Below are positions 8,534 through 16,503 of a DNA stretch of 64,000 bases, in pieces. The translations under genes and the position numbers were made by a program. How positions within the stretch are numbered: position 1 is the first letter of the stretch; each line of letters begins with the position of its first letter. The notes beneath the pieces were generated by a model. The model did no database searches, was not told the origin of the DNA, and saw only the letters and a program-made list of their open reading frames with translations. Source of the stretch: Dinoroseobacter sp049800775 (GTDB lineage: Bacteria; Pseudomonadota; Alphaproteobacteria; Rhodobacterales; Rhodobacteraceae); assembly GCF_049800775.1 (NCBI RefSeq), contig NZ_JBNAFR010000003.1:434001-498000 (forward strand), written 5' to 3'.

Positions 8534-8596
8534 CGTGCGGAGGGGCGGTGTGGCCGTGCGGAGGGGCGGTGTGGCCGTGCGGAGGGGCGGTGTGGC
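8534..8596 (+). repeat. three tandem 21-bp repeats
   Basis: Three perfect copies of a 21-bp unit (beginning CGTGCGGAGGGG, ending GTGTGGC) lie at 8534-8554, 8555-8575 and 8576-8596, with a degenerate start of a fourth. They sit between the orphan terminator and the thioesterase start. Because 21 is a multiple of 3 they stay open and would read as RRGGVAV repeats, but the ribosome site places the real start downstream at 8667. Confidence 0.9.
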
Positions 8597-8666
8597 CGCG
8601 CGGGGTTGCGCGGCATGGATGGGTCGGATCACATGGTCGGGTCGAGACGCGATCTGGAGGGCCGAG

Positions 8667-9107
8667 ATGGATCCGCAAACCCTTGCCGAGGCGAGCGCCG
8701 CCGCGATGTTGGACGAGGATGCCGCGAGCCGGGGCATGGGCATCGCGCTGGTGCAGGTGCGCCCGGGGGCGGCGCGTTGCCACCTCATGGTGCGGGCTGA
8801 CCACCTGAACGGACACGGGATCTGCCACGGAGGCGTGATTTTCACCCTGGCGGATACGGCCTTCGCTGTGGCCTGTAACAGCTACAATCAGCGGGTGGTG
8901 GCGCAGCATAACAGCATTTCCTACCTCGCGCCGGCGCGGTCGGGGGAGGAACTGATCGCCGAAGCGGTGGAGGTATCGCGCAGCGGGCGCTCGGGGATCT
9001 ATGACGTGACGGTGACCCAGGGGGAGACTGTGGTCGCGGTCTTTCGCGGTGCGTCGCGACAGGTGCAGGGCCAGCATGTGCCCGCGGAAGCAGCGCAGAG
9101 CCGATAG
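8667..9107 (+). CDS. paaI: PaaI-type hotdog acyl-CoA thioesterase
   Basis: This 146-residue protein is a single-hotdog thioesterase of the PaaI family, which hydrolyses hydroxyphenylacetyl-CoA and related aromatic or short acyl-CoAs. The catalytic loop and helix are clear: NGHGICHGGVIFTLADTAFAVACNS, where the HGG and following Asp are the family hallmark. The start at 8667 has GGAGG 6 nt upstream and gives the usual family length; the frame open from 8535 runs only through tandem repeats. No phenylacetate genes are adjacent, so its true substrate is open. A small inverted repeat (9096-9115) overlaps the stop codon. Confidence 0.88.
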   Translation: MDPQTLAEASAAAMLDEDAASRGMGIALVQVRPGAARCHLMVRADHLNGHGICHGGVIFTLADTAFAVACNSYNQRVVAQHNSISYLAPARSGEELIAEAVEVSRSGRSGIYDVTVTQGETVVAVFRGASRQVQGQHVPAEAAQSR

Positions 9108-9221
9108 CGGCTCTGAGCTTGGGTCTTCCGCGGGGATCTCACCATCCCGCCGGTCGGCCATCCCCGCGGGGCAGGGGCAGGCTGTCTTGCTTTCTCTCAG
9201 GGTCTCCCCGCACCCTCTCTT

Positions 9222-10886
9222 TCACGCGAAGCGCCCCTGACAGAACCAGCCCGAAGACAGTCCCGCCCCATGGGCATAATACAGCCACAGCCGCTGGCCC
9301 ACCGACGTCTCCACCCGCCAGTAATCCCGCACGCCGCTGCGCCAATTGGGATCATCCAGCCACCATTCCGGCGCCAGCCGCTCCGGCCCGCAGGCATTGT
9401 CCAGCTTGAAATCCTGCCCCCGCCAGCGAAACCGCGTGGGGGGGATCGCCTGATCCGGGGCCTGTACCGGTTCGGGCCGGAACAGGGTCAAGGGCCGCGG
9501 CGCATGCATCTGCGGCCAGTCCCCCGCATGGGGCGCACTCCAGGCGGCGGCCTGAATGCTGGCGGTCTTTTCCGGAATATGGCTGTCCGCCGGATGCCAG
9601 CGGGTGATCGCCTCCAGCCCGATCCGCGCCCCCAGCGTACCGATCAGATCATCCAGAGCGGTGCTGTCCTGCGCGCTCTGTGCGCCGCGCGCGGCCTCCA
9701 CATGCCCGCTATGCTGTACCGCATGCACGGGCTCGGTCTGCACCGCCTCCAGGCGGATCACATCGATGCCGAACCCCGCATCGGCCTCATCCAGCTTGCG
9801 AAACAACAAGGGCCGCAACCGCGCCGGATCCGCCGAGGGCCGCGCCAGCCCCAGATCGAAGCTCTGGCGCGTGTGATCGCAGCGCAGCAGCTCCAGACGG
9901 ATCCGCCGCGCCCCGCGCCCGGCCTTGGCCAGGCGCGCGCCCAGCGGCGGCAGCAAGCGGTCGATCCCGGCCTCCAGATCCTCGCGCAACCCGATAGGCT
10001 CCGGCAGGGTCAGCCGCACGGCACAGACCAGATCCGGCGCTGCGGGCGAAACCGGCTCCGGCTCCCGCCCCAGAGCCTGATCGAGCCGCCGACCGACCTC
10101 CAGCCCAAAGCGTCGGGCCAGGGCAGCCCGTGGCAACCCGGCCAGATCGTCGATCCGGCGCAACCCGACCCGGGACAACCCGTCCAGAGTATCGGCGGGC
10201 AGGCGCAGGGCGGCCACGGGCAGGGGCGCCAGAGCCTGCCGGGTCTGGCCCGGCGGGGCAATGCGCTCCACCGGGATGGTGGAGAGGGCCCGCCCCGCCT
10301 GCGGAGCATCCCCGCCCCGCGTCCAATGGCGCCGCTTGCGCGCGCGCGACCGCGTGGCCCGCGCCTCCTGATCGATGGCATCGCCGCTGCGCATGGATCC
10401 GGCCCGCGCCCCGGCGTAATGGGCCAGCGCCCAGGCCGCGCCCACCGTATCTGCCAGCCCGATCCGCAGACTCAGCCCCATATCGGCGCAATCCTGATCC
10501 AGCAGGGCGACCACCCCGGCCTCTCCCCCGAACAGATGGGCACAGCCCGACAGGTCGATCACCAGCGTGTTGTCCTCCTGGGCCGCGACCCAGGGCGATA
10601 CCTTGCCCGCCCAGCGGCGCAGGGCATCGAGAAACCCGGCCTCGCCCACCGGATCGGCCGCCCGGGTCACCAGCCCGGGACAGATCGCCTGGGCATCCCG
10701 CAGGGCCTGCCCGACCTGCAACCCTTCCCCGCTCGCCCCCGCAGAGAGGGAGGCCAGCACCTGCGCCGCCCCACGGGTCGCGACGGTCGCAAAGGGTCCG
10801 GGCTCCGCCAGACGGAGATGGCGGAGGGCACGTTCGGCCCCCAGACGGGGAAACCACAGGGCAAGAATACGGCGTGGGGACGGCAT
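9222..10886 (-). CDS. imuB: ImuB-type Y-family DNA polymerase-like protein
   Basis: ImuB is a Y-family polymerase homologue without full catalytic residues that serves as the beta-clamp-binding hub of the SOS mutasome with ImuA and DnaE2. The 554-residue protein starts with the typical RILALWFPRLGAERALR and has the Y-family core (NTLVIDLSGCAHLFGGE) and a helix-hairpin-helix region (LDGLSRVGLRRIDDLAGLPR). The C-terminus ends with the RDYWRVET...LWLYYAHGAG segment common in ImuB. A consensus SOS box lies 14 bp before the ATG. The expected partners imuA and dnaE2 are not adjacent: mtaB lies upstream and paaI downstream. Confidence 0.9.
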   Translation of the reverse strand: MPSPRRILALWFPRLGAERALRHLRLAEPGPFATVATRGAAQVLASLSAGASGEGLQVGQALRDAQAICPGLVTRAADPVGEAGFLDALRRWAGKVSPWVAAQEDNTLVIDLSGCAHLFGGEAGVVALLDQDCADMGLSLRIGLADTVGAAWALAHYAGARAGSMRSGDAIDQEARATRSRARKRRHWTRGGDAPQAGRALSTIPVERIAPPGQTRQALAPLPVAALRLPADTLDGLSRVGLRRIDDLAGLPRAALARRFGLEVGRRLDQALGREPEPVSPAAPDLVCAVRLTLPEPIGLREDLEAGIDRLLPPLGARLAKAGRGARRIRLELLRCDHTRQSFDLGLARPSADPARLRPLLFRKLDEADAGFGIDVIRLEAVQTEPVHAVQHSGHVEAARGAQSAQDSTALDDLIGTLGARIGLEAITRWHPADSHIPEKTASIQAAAWSAPHAGDWPQMHAPRPLTLFRPEPVQAPDQAIPPTRFRWRGQDFKLDNACGPERLAPEWWLDDPNWRSGVRDYWRVETSVGQRLWLYYAHGAGLSSGWFCQGRFA

Positions 10887-10900
10887 GGGCAGCTCATATC

Positions 10901-10915
10901 GTTCTCACTTTGTTC
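10901..10915 (-). promoter_or_regulatory. LexA SOS box of imuB
   Basis: On the plus strand GTTC-N7-GTTC (10901-10904 and 10912-10915) reads as GAAC-N7-GAAC on the coding strand, the alphaproteobacterial LexA box. It lies 14 bp before the imuB start, where bound LexA would block transcription. Confidence 0.85.
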
Positions 10916-11056
10916 TCATCTTAGGGCGAGTCGCGGCCAGAGTCGATCCACCCGCGCACCCAACGGCCCGATGCGCCACGCCCCAACTTAAGTCTGAAAA
11001 TATCCCCGCCGGAGGCTCCCAGCCGTGCCGCCCGCACGTCGGCCCGGATCAGATCG

Positions 11057-12310
11057 CTAGGCGGCCAGTTGGCGCCCGGCCACCCCGTGGATCCTGGCAG
11101 AGACGATCTGCCCCTCAGGCTGATCCTCCGAGAACTGCACCTCGGTGAACTGCTCGGTGCGGCCCATGCGCGGGTTCTCCAGCAGGACCTGATGGGTCCG
11201 CCCCACCTGTGCGGCCAGATGCTCTGCCACCTGAGCGTCGCCTGCCTTGCGCAGTTCGGCCGCCCGGGCCTTGATGACCGGCCCCGCCACTGCAGGCATC
11301 CGCGCCGCCGGCGTGCCGGGACGGGGCGAATAGGGAAACACATGCAACCAGGTCAGATGGCAGTCGCGCACCAGGCGCAGGGAATTGGCGAACATCGCGT
11401 CGGTCTCGGTCGGGAACCCGGCGATGATATCCGCGCCAAAGGTCATCTCGGGCCGCAGCCGCAACGCGTCTTCGCAGAAGGCGATCGCGTCATCGCGCAG
11501 ATGCCGCCGCTTCATCCGCTTGAGGATCATGTCATCCCCGGCCTGCAGGCTGAGATGCAGATGGGGCATCAGCCGCGTCTCGGTGGCGATGGCCAGCATC
11601 AGGTTCTCATCCGCCTCGATGCTGTCGATCGAACTGATCCGCAGCCGGGGCAGATCCGGCACCAGCCGCAGGATCCGCATGACCAGATCCCCCAGACGCG
11701 GCGCCCCGGGCAGATCCGCCCCCCAACTTGTCAGGTCCACACCGGTCAGAACCACCTCATTATAGCCCCGATCCACCAGCCGCTTGATCTGGTCGACCAC
11801 CACGCCCGCGGGCACTGAGCGCGAATTGCCCCGGCCATAGGGAATGATGCAGAACGTACAGCGATGATCGCAGCCATTCTGGACCTGAACATAGGCGCGA
11901 CTGCGCGTGCCGAACCCGTCGATCAGATGCCCGGCAGTTTCGGTGACCGACATGATGTCATCCACGCGCACGGCTTCGGTCTCGCCGATCAGATCCGGCG
12001 CAAGCCCGGCCCAGGTCTCTGCCTGCATCTTCTCGGTATTGCCGATCACATGGGTGACCTCGGGCATGGCGGCAAAGGTCTCGGGCTCGGTCTGTGCCGC
12101 GCAGCCCGTCACGATCAGCGGCGCATCGGGGTTTTCCCGGCGCAGCTTGCGGATCTCCTGCCGCGCCTTGCGCACGGCTTCGGAGGTCACGGCGCAGGTG
12201 TTGACCACCAACGCATCGCGCACCCCGGCAGCCTCTGCCAGCTCTTTCATGGCCTCGGTCTCATAGGCGTTGAGCCGACAGCCCAGGGTGGTGAACCGCG
12301 GCGCACTCAT
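11057..12310 (-). CDS. mtaB: tRNA t6A37 methylthiotransferase MtaB
   Basis: MtaB is a radical-SAM enzyme that methylthiolates N6-threonylcarbamoyladenosine at position 37 of ANN-decoding tRNAs. The 417-residue protein has the N-terminal UPF0004 domain with cluster cysteines (TLGCRLN, VVNTCAVT, VTGCAAQ), the radical-SAM motif CDHRCTFC (C-x3-C-x2-C), and the C-terminal TRAM-like part. The start at 12310 lies inside an ATGA overlap with the dapF stop, so the two are translationally coupled; the longer frame to 12481 is inside dapF. A tRNA-Lys(TTT) gene, a possible substrate class, lies 940 bp upstream, but that is probably coincidence. Confidence 0.94.
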   Translation of the reverse strand: MSAPRFTTLGCRLNAYETEAMKELAEAAGVRDALVVNTCAVTSEAVRKARQEIRKLRRENPDAPLIVTGCAAQTEPETFAAMPEVTHVIGNTEKMQAETWAGLAPDLIGETEAVRVDDIMSVTETAGHLIDGFGTRSRAYVQVQNGCDHRCTFCIIPYGRGNSRSVPAGVVVDQIKRLVDRGYNEVVLTGVDLTSWGADLPGAPRLGDLVMRILRLVPDLPRLRISSIDSIEADENLMLAIATETRLMPHLHLSLQAGDDMILKRMKRRHLRDDAIAFCEDALRLRPEMTFGADIIAGFPTETDAMFANSLRLVRDCHLTWLHVFPYSPRPGTPAARMPAVAGPVIKARAAELRKAGDAQVAEHLAAQVGRTHQVLLENPRMGRTEQFTEVQFSEDQPEGQIVSARIHGVAGRQLAA

Positions 12311-13149
12311 AGGGCGGCCATGAATTGCGGGGTCAGAACCCCCGAGAACACGGTCATGGTGGGGCCGGTCATCCAGACCCCATCCTCGCGCCAGTCGATC
12401 CAGAGCGTCCCGCCATCGAGATCGATCCGCGTCTTGCGCCCGGTCAGGCCCCGCCGGGCGGCCGCCACGCCGGTCGCGCAAGAGGAGGACCCCGAAGCCA
12501 GCGTGATCCCCACGCCCCGTTCCCAGACCCGCATCCGCAAATGGTCGGGGCCGATCACCTGCGCGACCTGCACATTGGTGCGCTCCGGGTAGAGCGGATG
12601 ATGCTCATAGCGGGGTCCGAAGGTCTCCAGCGGGATCGCCTCGGCATCCTCGACAAAGAAGGTGCAATGCGGATTGCCCATGCCCGTGGCCACGGGCGCG
12701 CCCTCGATGGGCAGCTCCAGCGTGTCCATCGCCTCGGCCAGCGGGATCTCGGACCAGAGGGTCTGGGGCTGGCCCATGTTGACCCGGGTCTGGCCGCCAC
12801 CGGCCTCTTCGGCCAGCAAAAGCCCCCGGTCCGTCGACAGCCGCAACGCGCTGGCCCCGGTCTCGTCCAGCATCATCCGCGCGATGCAGCGCGTGGCATT
12901 CCCGCAGGCCGCCGAGGTCGAGCCATCGGCATTGTAGAAGGTCAGATGCGCATCCACGCCCTCGCCCGGGGTCACGACCGCAAGCTGGTCAAACCCGACC
13001 CCACGATGGCGATCGGCCAGCGCTGCCACCAGTGCCGCCGGCACGGCATGGCCCTGGGCACGACTGTCGATGACGACAAAGTCGTTGCCGAGCCCATGCA
13101 TCTTGTAGAAGGGCAAAGAGGTCTGATCCTGCGTGGTCATGGCGGCCAT
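12307..13149 (-). CDS. dapF: diaminopimelate epimerase, second catalytic Cys replaced by Ser
   Basis: DapF converts LL- to meso-diaminopimelate with a pair of cysteines acting as base and acid. The 280-residue protein is otherwise a good DapF: FYKMHGLGNDFVVID at the N-terminus and NADGSTSAACGNATRC with the first catalytic Cys (Cys82). In the second motif, normally ERGxGxTxACG, it reads ERGVGITLASGSSSC, so Ser219 (codon TCG) takes the place of the second catalytic Cys; the cysteine five residues on (Cys224) is kept. Start is at 13149 or the ATG at 13140. It is followed by the overlapping mtaB. Identity is sure; activity of this form is the open point. Confidence 0.92.
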   Translation of the reverse strand: MAAMTTQDQTSLPFYKMHGLGNDFVVIDSRAQGHAVPAALVAALADRHRGVGFDQLAVVTPGEGVDAHLTFYNADGSTSAACGNATRCIARMMLDETGASALRLSTDRGLLLAEEAGGGQTRVNMGQPQTLWSEIPLAEAMDTLELPIEGAPVATGMGNPHCTFFVEDAEAIPLETFGPRYEHHPLYPERTNVQVAQVIGPDHLRMRVWERGVGITLASGSSSCATGVAAARRGLTGRKTRIDLDGGTLWIDWREDGVWMTGPTMTVFSGVLTPQFMAAL

Positions 13150-13245
13150 ATACGCGCGAACTGCGACATAATCCAGAAGGCGCAGAAAACTCTACATTCC
13201 ACCCTTGACCCCTCCGGGCCCGATGGCTAAACGGGCCGCCAGAGT

Positions 13246-13321
13246 GGGCCGTTAGCTCAGTTGGTAGAGCAACTGACTTTTAATCAGTGGGTCGCAGGTT
13301 CGAATCCTGCACGGCTCACCA
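13246..13321 (+). tRNA. tRNA-Lys (anticodon TTT)
   Basis: A 76-nt cloverleaf with encoded CCA is visible. The acceptor GGGCCGT pairs with ACGGCTC. The D-arm GCTCAGTTGGTAGAGC and the T-arm with GGTTCGAATCC are standard. The anticodon stem ACTGA/TCAGT holds the 7-nt loop CTTTTAA, giving anticodon TTT for lysine. No integrase or duplicated tRNA end was seen nearby. Confidence 0.97.
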
Positions 13322-13610
13322 CTGTTTCCAAAGAATGAGAGTCGCAGGCCTCGGGGTTTCGCGCTTGCGTGCCGGGTCAGAAACGCTGGCGTGTCACCGG
13401 CTGCGACCAGAGGGCAGCGTGTTGCGTGCCAAGGGGACGGGCAAGGCGGCGCGCGTCAATGCGCTCGCGAGACCGGCTGGTAAAGGGGTATGATCGGGCG
13501 TCTCGGGTCCCGAACCAGCCCAGTCTTGTGCCGACAGGCCATGGGCGCGGCAATGCCGGGGATGTCAGGCTTCCACATATCGGCGCACTGGGCTGCGATC
13601 GCCTTTGATC
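13322..13610. other. gene-free stretch after tRNA-Lys
   Basis: These 289 bp between the tRNA and the end of soxR contain only short open frames without ribosome sites. I see no repeat, terminator with a T-run or attachment-site copy here. Confidence 0.6.
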
Positions 13611-14057
13611 TCAGCTCGACATGTCCGGAATGTAGCGGGCCCCGGGGCCTTCCTTGCCCAGCCTATCATCGGGATTGGCCAGCGCGCAGCGCTCGACGCT
13701 CAGGCAGCCGCAGCCGATGCAGATGGCCATTTTGTCCCGCAGCGCCGTCAGGGTTTCGATGCGTCGGGTGAGGTCGTCATGCCAGATATCGGCAAGACGT
13801 GCCCATTCCGCCGTGTTCGGCACGGTGTCCATGGGCAGATGCGACAAGGCCTTCTCGATCTCGGCCAGTGTGAGCCCCGCGCGCTGGGCGACTTTCACGA
13901 TGGTCACCCGGCGCAACAGTTCGCGGCGGTAGATCCGGTGGTTTGCCGCATTCCGCTCCGACGCGATCAGACCCTTGCGTTCGTAAAAATGCAGGGTCGA
14001 GATCGGCACCCCGCTGCGGTGGCTCAGCTGTCCGATACTCAGATACGTCGCCGGCAT
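13611..14057 (-). CDS. soxR: redox-sensitive MerR-family activator SoxR
   Basis: SoxR is a dimeric [2Fe-2S] MerR regulator activated by redox-cycling compounds. This 148-residue protein has the N-terminal winged helix (LSIGQLSHRSGVPISTLHFYERKGLI), the long dimerisation helix, and the cluster-binding set Cys113, Cys116, Cys118 and Cys124 in CIGCGCLSVERC, with exactly the spacing of the enterobacterial protein. The start at 14057 gives the normal family length; the frame open to 14309 is antisense to the exporter gene. It is divergent from an EamA exporter, with a perfect SoxR box between them. No soxS-like gene is present, so SoxR probably controls the exporters directly. Confidence 0.95.
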   Translation of the reverse strand: MPATYLSIGQLSHRSGVPISTLHFYERKGLIASERNAANHRIYRRELLRRVTIVKVAQRAGLTLAEIEKALSHLPMDTVPNTAEWARLADIWHDDLTRRIETLTALRDKMAICIGCGCLSVERCALANPDDRLGKEGPGARYIPDMSS

Positions 14058-14080
14058 GGCATCTCTTCCCAATTCATTGC

Positions 14081-14111
14081 TTGACCTCAACCAAGGTTGA
14101 GGCCGTATCCG
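14081..14111 (+). promoter_or_regulatory. SoxR box inside an over-long -35/-10 promoter
   Basis: The 18-bp palindrome CCTCAACCAAGGTTGAGG (14085-14102) has the same outer arms as the classic SoxR box. It lies in a 19-bp spacer between TTGACC (14081-14086) and TATCCG (14106-14111), the stretched spacing that MerR-family activators correct by DNA twisting. It points toward the EamA gene. Confidence 0.88.
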
Positions 14112-14166
14112 AGGGCGAGTCAAGCAATCCAAAGTGCCGAAACCGGCCATATGGGCGAGGGTGGGC

Positions 14167-15093
14167 ATGGTACTGCAAACGGGTCTTCTCTTTGTTCTCG
14201 GGCTCCTCTGGAGCCTCCGGTTGTCGGCCATCAAGGCGGCGGGCATGTCTGGCATTCCGGTGCATGTGGTCGTGACCCTCTCGGCTCTTGGCATAGCCCT
14301 GTTCTTCACGGGAGTGGCCCTGTTGCGTCGCGACTGGCCGCCGCTGGATCGCGGAACGCTCGGGTTTTACGGACTGAGTGGGCTGCTCGGCTTTCTCGCG
14401 CCCCTTGTCCTGGAAACGGCGGTTGGCCCGCACCTGCCAGTGTTTGTCTTCGTCGTCATCATCGCAACGATGCCCCTTTTCACCTTCGGTCTGGCGGCGC
14501 TTGTCGGACGCGAGAGGATGCGGGCCGGGCCCCTGATGGCCATCGCGCTCGGCTTTGTCGGCGCGGTGGCGATCCTGTGGGATGTCTCGCGCGGATCTTC
14601 TGTCGGCGCAACGCGGGGCGGATGGATCCTGGCAGCGTTCGGGGTGCCGCTCCTTTATGCGCTGAACACGGTGTTTGTCGCCACGCGTTGGCCGCGCCAT
14701 GCAAGCCCGGTCAATGTCGCCCAGGCTCAGGCTCTGATCGTGGCTTTGGCGGCACTGATGGGGAGTGTTGCCGCAGGTACGACCGGCGCCTGGACCCTGG
14801 CGGGGCTGAACGCTCCGGCGCTGCTTCTCATCGTGATCGGCGAGGGCCTCGCGCTTGTGGTCTATCTCAGGATCACGCGAGATTACGGGGCCACCTACGT
14901 CTCCTTTGCCAATTACGCATCCATCGGTTTCGCGGCGGTCTTCGGGGCCGTGTGGTTCGGGGACCACCTGTCCGGGCTGACGGGGCTTGCTGCTTTGGCG
15001 ATCATCGGATCCATCATTCTCTACCAGCGGCAGACCCGAGGGCCGGACAGCTCGGACCGCCCCGTGGCCGAGCGCGGGCGCTCCGATGGATAA
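14167..15093 (+). CDS. EamA/DMT-family exporter under SoxR control
   Basis: This 308-residue hydrophobic protein has about ten membrane helices in two EamA repeats (around residues 1-145 and 150-300), typical of drug/metabolite exporters. The start at 14167 is preferred because GAGG lies 6 nt upstream; a GTG at 14134 in frame would add 11 residues. The gene follows a SoxR-box promoter, so efflux of a redox-active compound is a reasonable inference; the actual substrate cannot be told. The end overlaps the start of the MATE gene by 8 bp, indicating co-transcription. Confidence 0.82.
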   Translation: MVLQTGLLFVLGLLWSLRLSAIKAAGMSGIPVHVVVTLSALGIALFFTGVALLRRDWPPLDRGTLGFYGLSGLLGFLAPLVLETAVGPHLPVFVFVVIIATMPLFTFGLAALVGRERMRAGPLMAIALGFVGAVAILWDVSRGSSVGATRGGWILAAFGVPLLYALNTVFVATRWPRHASPVNVAQAQALIVALAALMGSVAAGTTGAWTLAGLNAPALLLIVIGEGLALVVYLRITRDYGATYVSFANYASIGFAAVFGAVWFGDHLSGLTGLAALAIIGSIILYQRQTRGPDSSDRPVAERGRSDG

Positions 15094-16399
15094 TCAAGCG
15101 CATCCCGACCCGGCAGAGGTCATCCGGGCGTGGCGAGAGAACCGCTGGCACCTCCTGTCTCAGGGCGCGCGGCAGGCCCGGTCCCGTGACTTCGTGCGCC
15201 TGTTTCTCTGGACCGCCCTGCCGATCACCGCGCAGGCGCTCATGGCGTCGTCCCGCACGGTCTTTGATGTGTTCATGACCTCCAGCCTTGGCGCCGAGGA
15301 GGTCGCGGTCGTGGGCTATGGCAGCCGGATCGTGTTTATCCTGATCCTGCTGGTGCTGGGGATTTGCAACGCGCGGGCGTAGTCATCGCGCAGTTCCACG
15401 GAGGCGGCGCGCGCGCGGGCCAAACACGCGGTCGGGACCACCATGCTGTTGTCCTTCGCGATCTCGCTTTTGGGCCTTGGCCTGATCATCCTGCTGTCCG
15501 GGACGCTTGCGCTCTGGTCGAGCGATGATCCCGCGCTCCAGAGGCTGACGCTGGACTATCTGCTGCCCGCCAGCGCCATGGTGCTCCCTTTCTCGGTCGG
15601 ATTTGCCATCGCGGTGGGGCTGCGCAGCATCGGGCGGCCCGGTCTGGCAACCTGGGCGTCGGTCATCGGTCTGATCAGCAATGTCGTGCTGAACTATGCG
15701 CTGATCTTCGGCAATCTGGGCGCGCCCGCCCTTGGCGTGAGGGGGGCGGCCTATGCCTCGGCGCTGAGTTTCGTGATCGAGGCTGGGGTGGTCGCGGTCT
15801 GTGCGGTGCGGTTCTACGACCGCCACCTTTTCGCGCCGCGCAGGATCGCCGCCTACCTGAACAGGGACACGGTGCGGAAAATCCTGCGCATCGGGGTGCC
15901 GATTGCGCTTGGCTCTGCGGTCTGGGCCATCGGTATCTTCGTCTACAGCATCGTCTCCGCCATGGCGGGCACCGTGCCGCTGGCGGTGCTCGCGCTTGTG
16001 CTCTGGACCGCAATGGCGTCGCTCGCGATGAGCCTGCTGTTACTGGCCCTGACGCCAGCGCTTCTGACGCTCTATGCCGGTGCCGGGCCCGACGTCCTGA
16101 ACGTGGCAGAGAGCGTGTTCACGGTGCTGGCGGCGGTCCTGATGTTCCGGGCGCTCAACGTCACGATGGTGGTGGGGATCCTGCGCGCTGGCGGCGACAC
16201 GACCTCGCCCATCCTCATGGATCTGGCGGCGCAATGGTTTGTCGCGATCCCGCTCTCCTATGCTTGCGTCGTGGTGTTCGCGCTGCCCTTCCCATGGGTG
16301 TTCCTCGCCTTCAACAGCGAGGAAATTGCGCGACAGGCGATGGCTCTGGTCCGACTGCGCCAGTTCAAATGGCTGGCGCAAATCAGACCGAATCGATAG
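15086..16399 (+). pseudogene. MATE-family efflux transporter with two compensating frameshifts
   Basis: The N-terminal part (MDNQAHPDPAEV..., FLWTALPITAQALMASSRTVFDVFM) reads to a stop at 15382. The family sequence then continues for about 15 codons in a neighbouring frame (GVVIAQFHGGGARA) before returning to the first frame and running to 16399. One base appears lost near 15373 and one gained near 15415, both in runs of GC. The segment VPLAVLALVLWTAMASLAMS also looks shortened relative to other MATE proteins. Sodium- or proton-driven multidrug export would be its role, in the SoxR operon. If the two indels are sequence errors the gene is intact apart from the internal shortening. Confidence 0.75.
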
Positions 16400-16503
16400 C
16401 GCAACGACCGGGTCCACGCGCCGGGCAGGCGGTCTCAACCTCTGCGCTGGGGCCGCTGTCGGCTGGTCTGGCCACCCCCGGCGAAACCTGGGATGCGACC
16501 CGC

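Noticed and set aside
8338..8536. 6S RNA, SRP RNA or tmRNA as identity of the structured stretch
   Set aside because: I could not find the conserved core sequences of these RNAs, so no family name is given.
9270..10991. A 573-codon open frame on the plus strand
   Set aside because: It is the shadow of imuB; composition is Arg/Pro/Gln-rich without domains.
13246..13610. tRNA-Lys as an island attachment site
   Set aside because: No integrase, no repeat of the tRNA 3' end and no foreign-looking genes follow.
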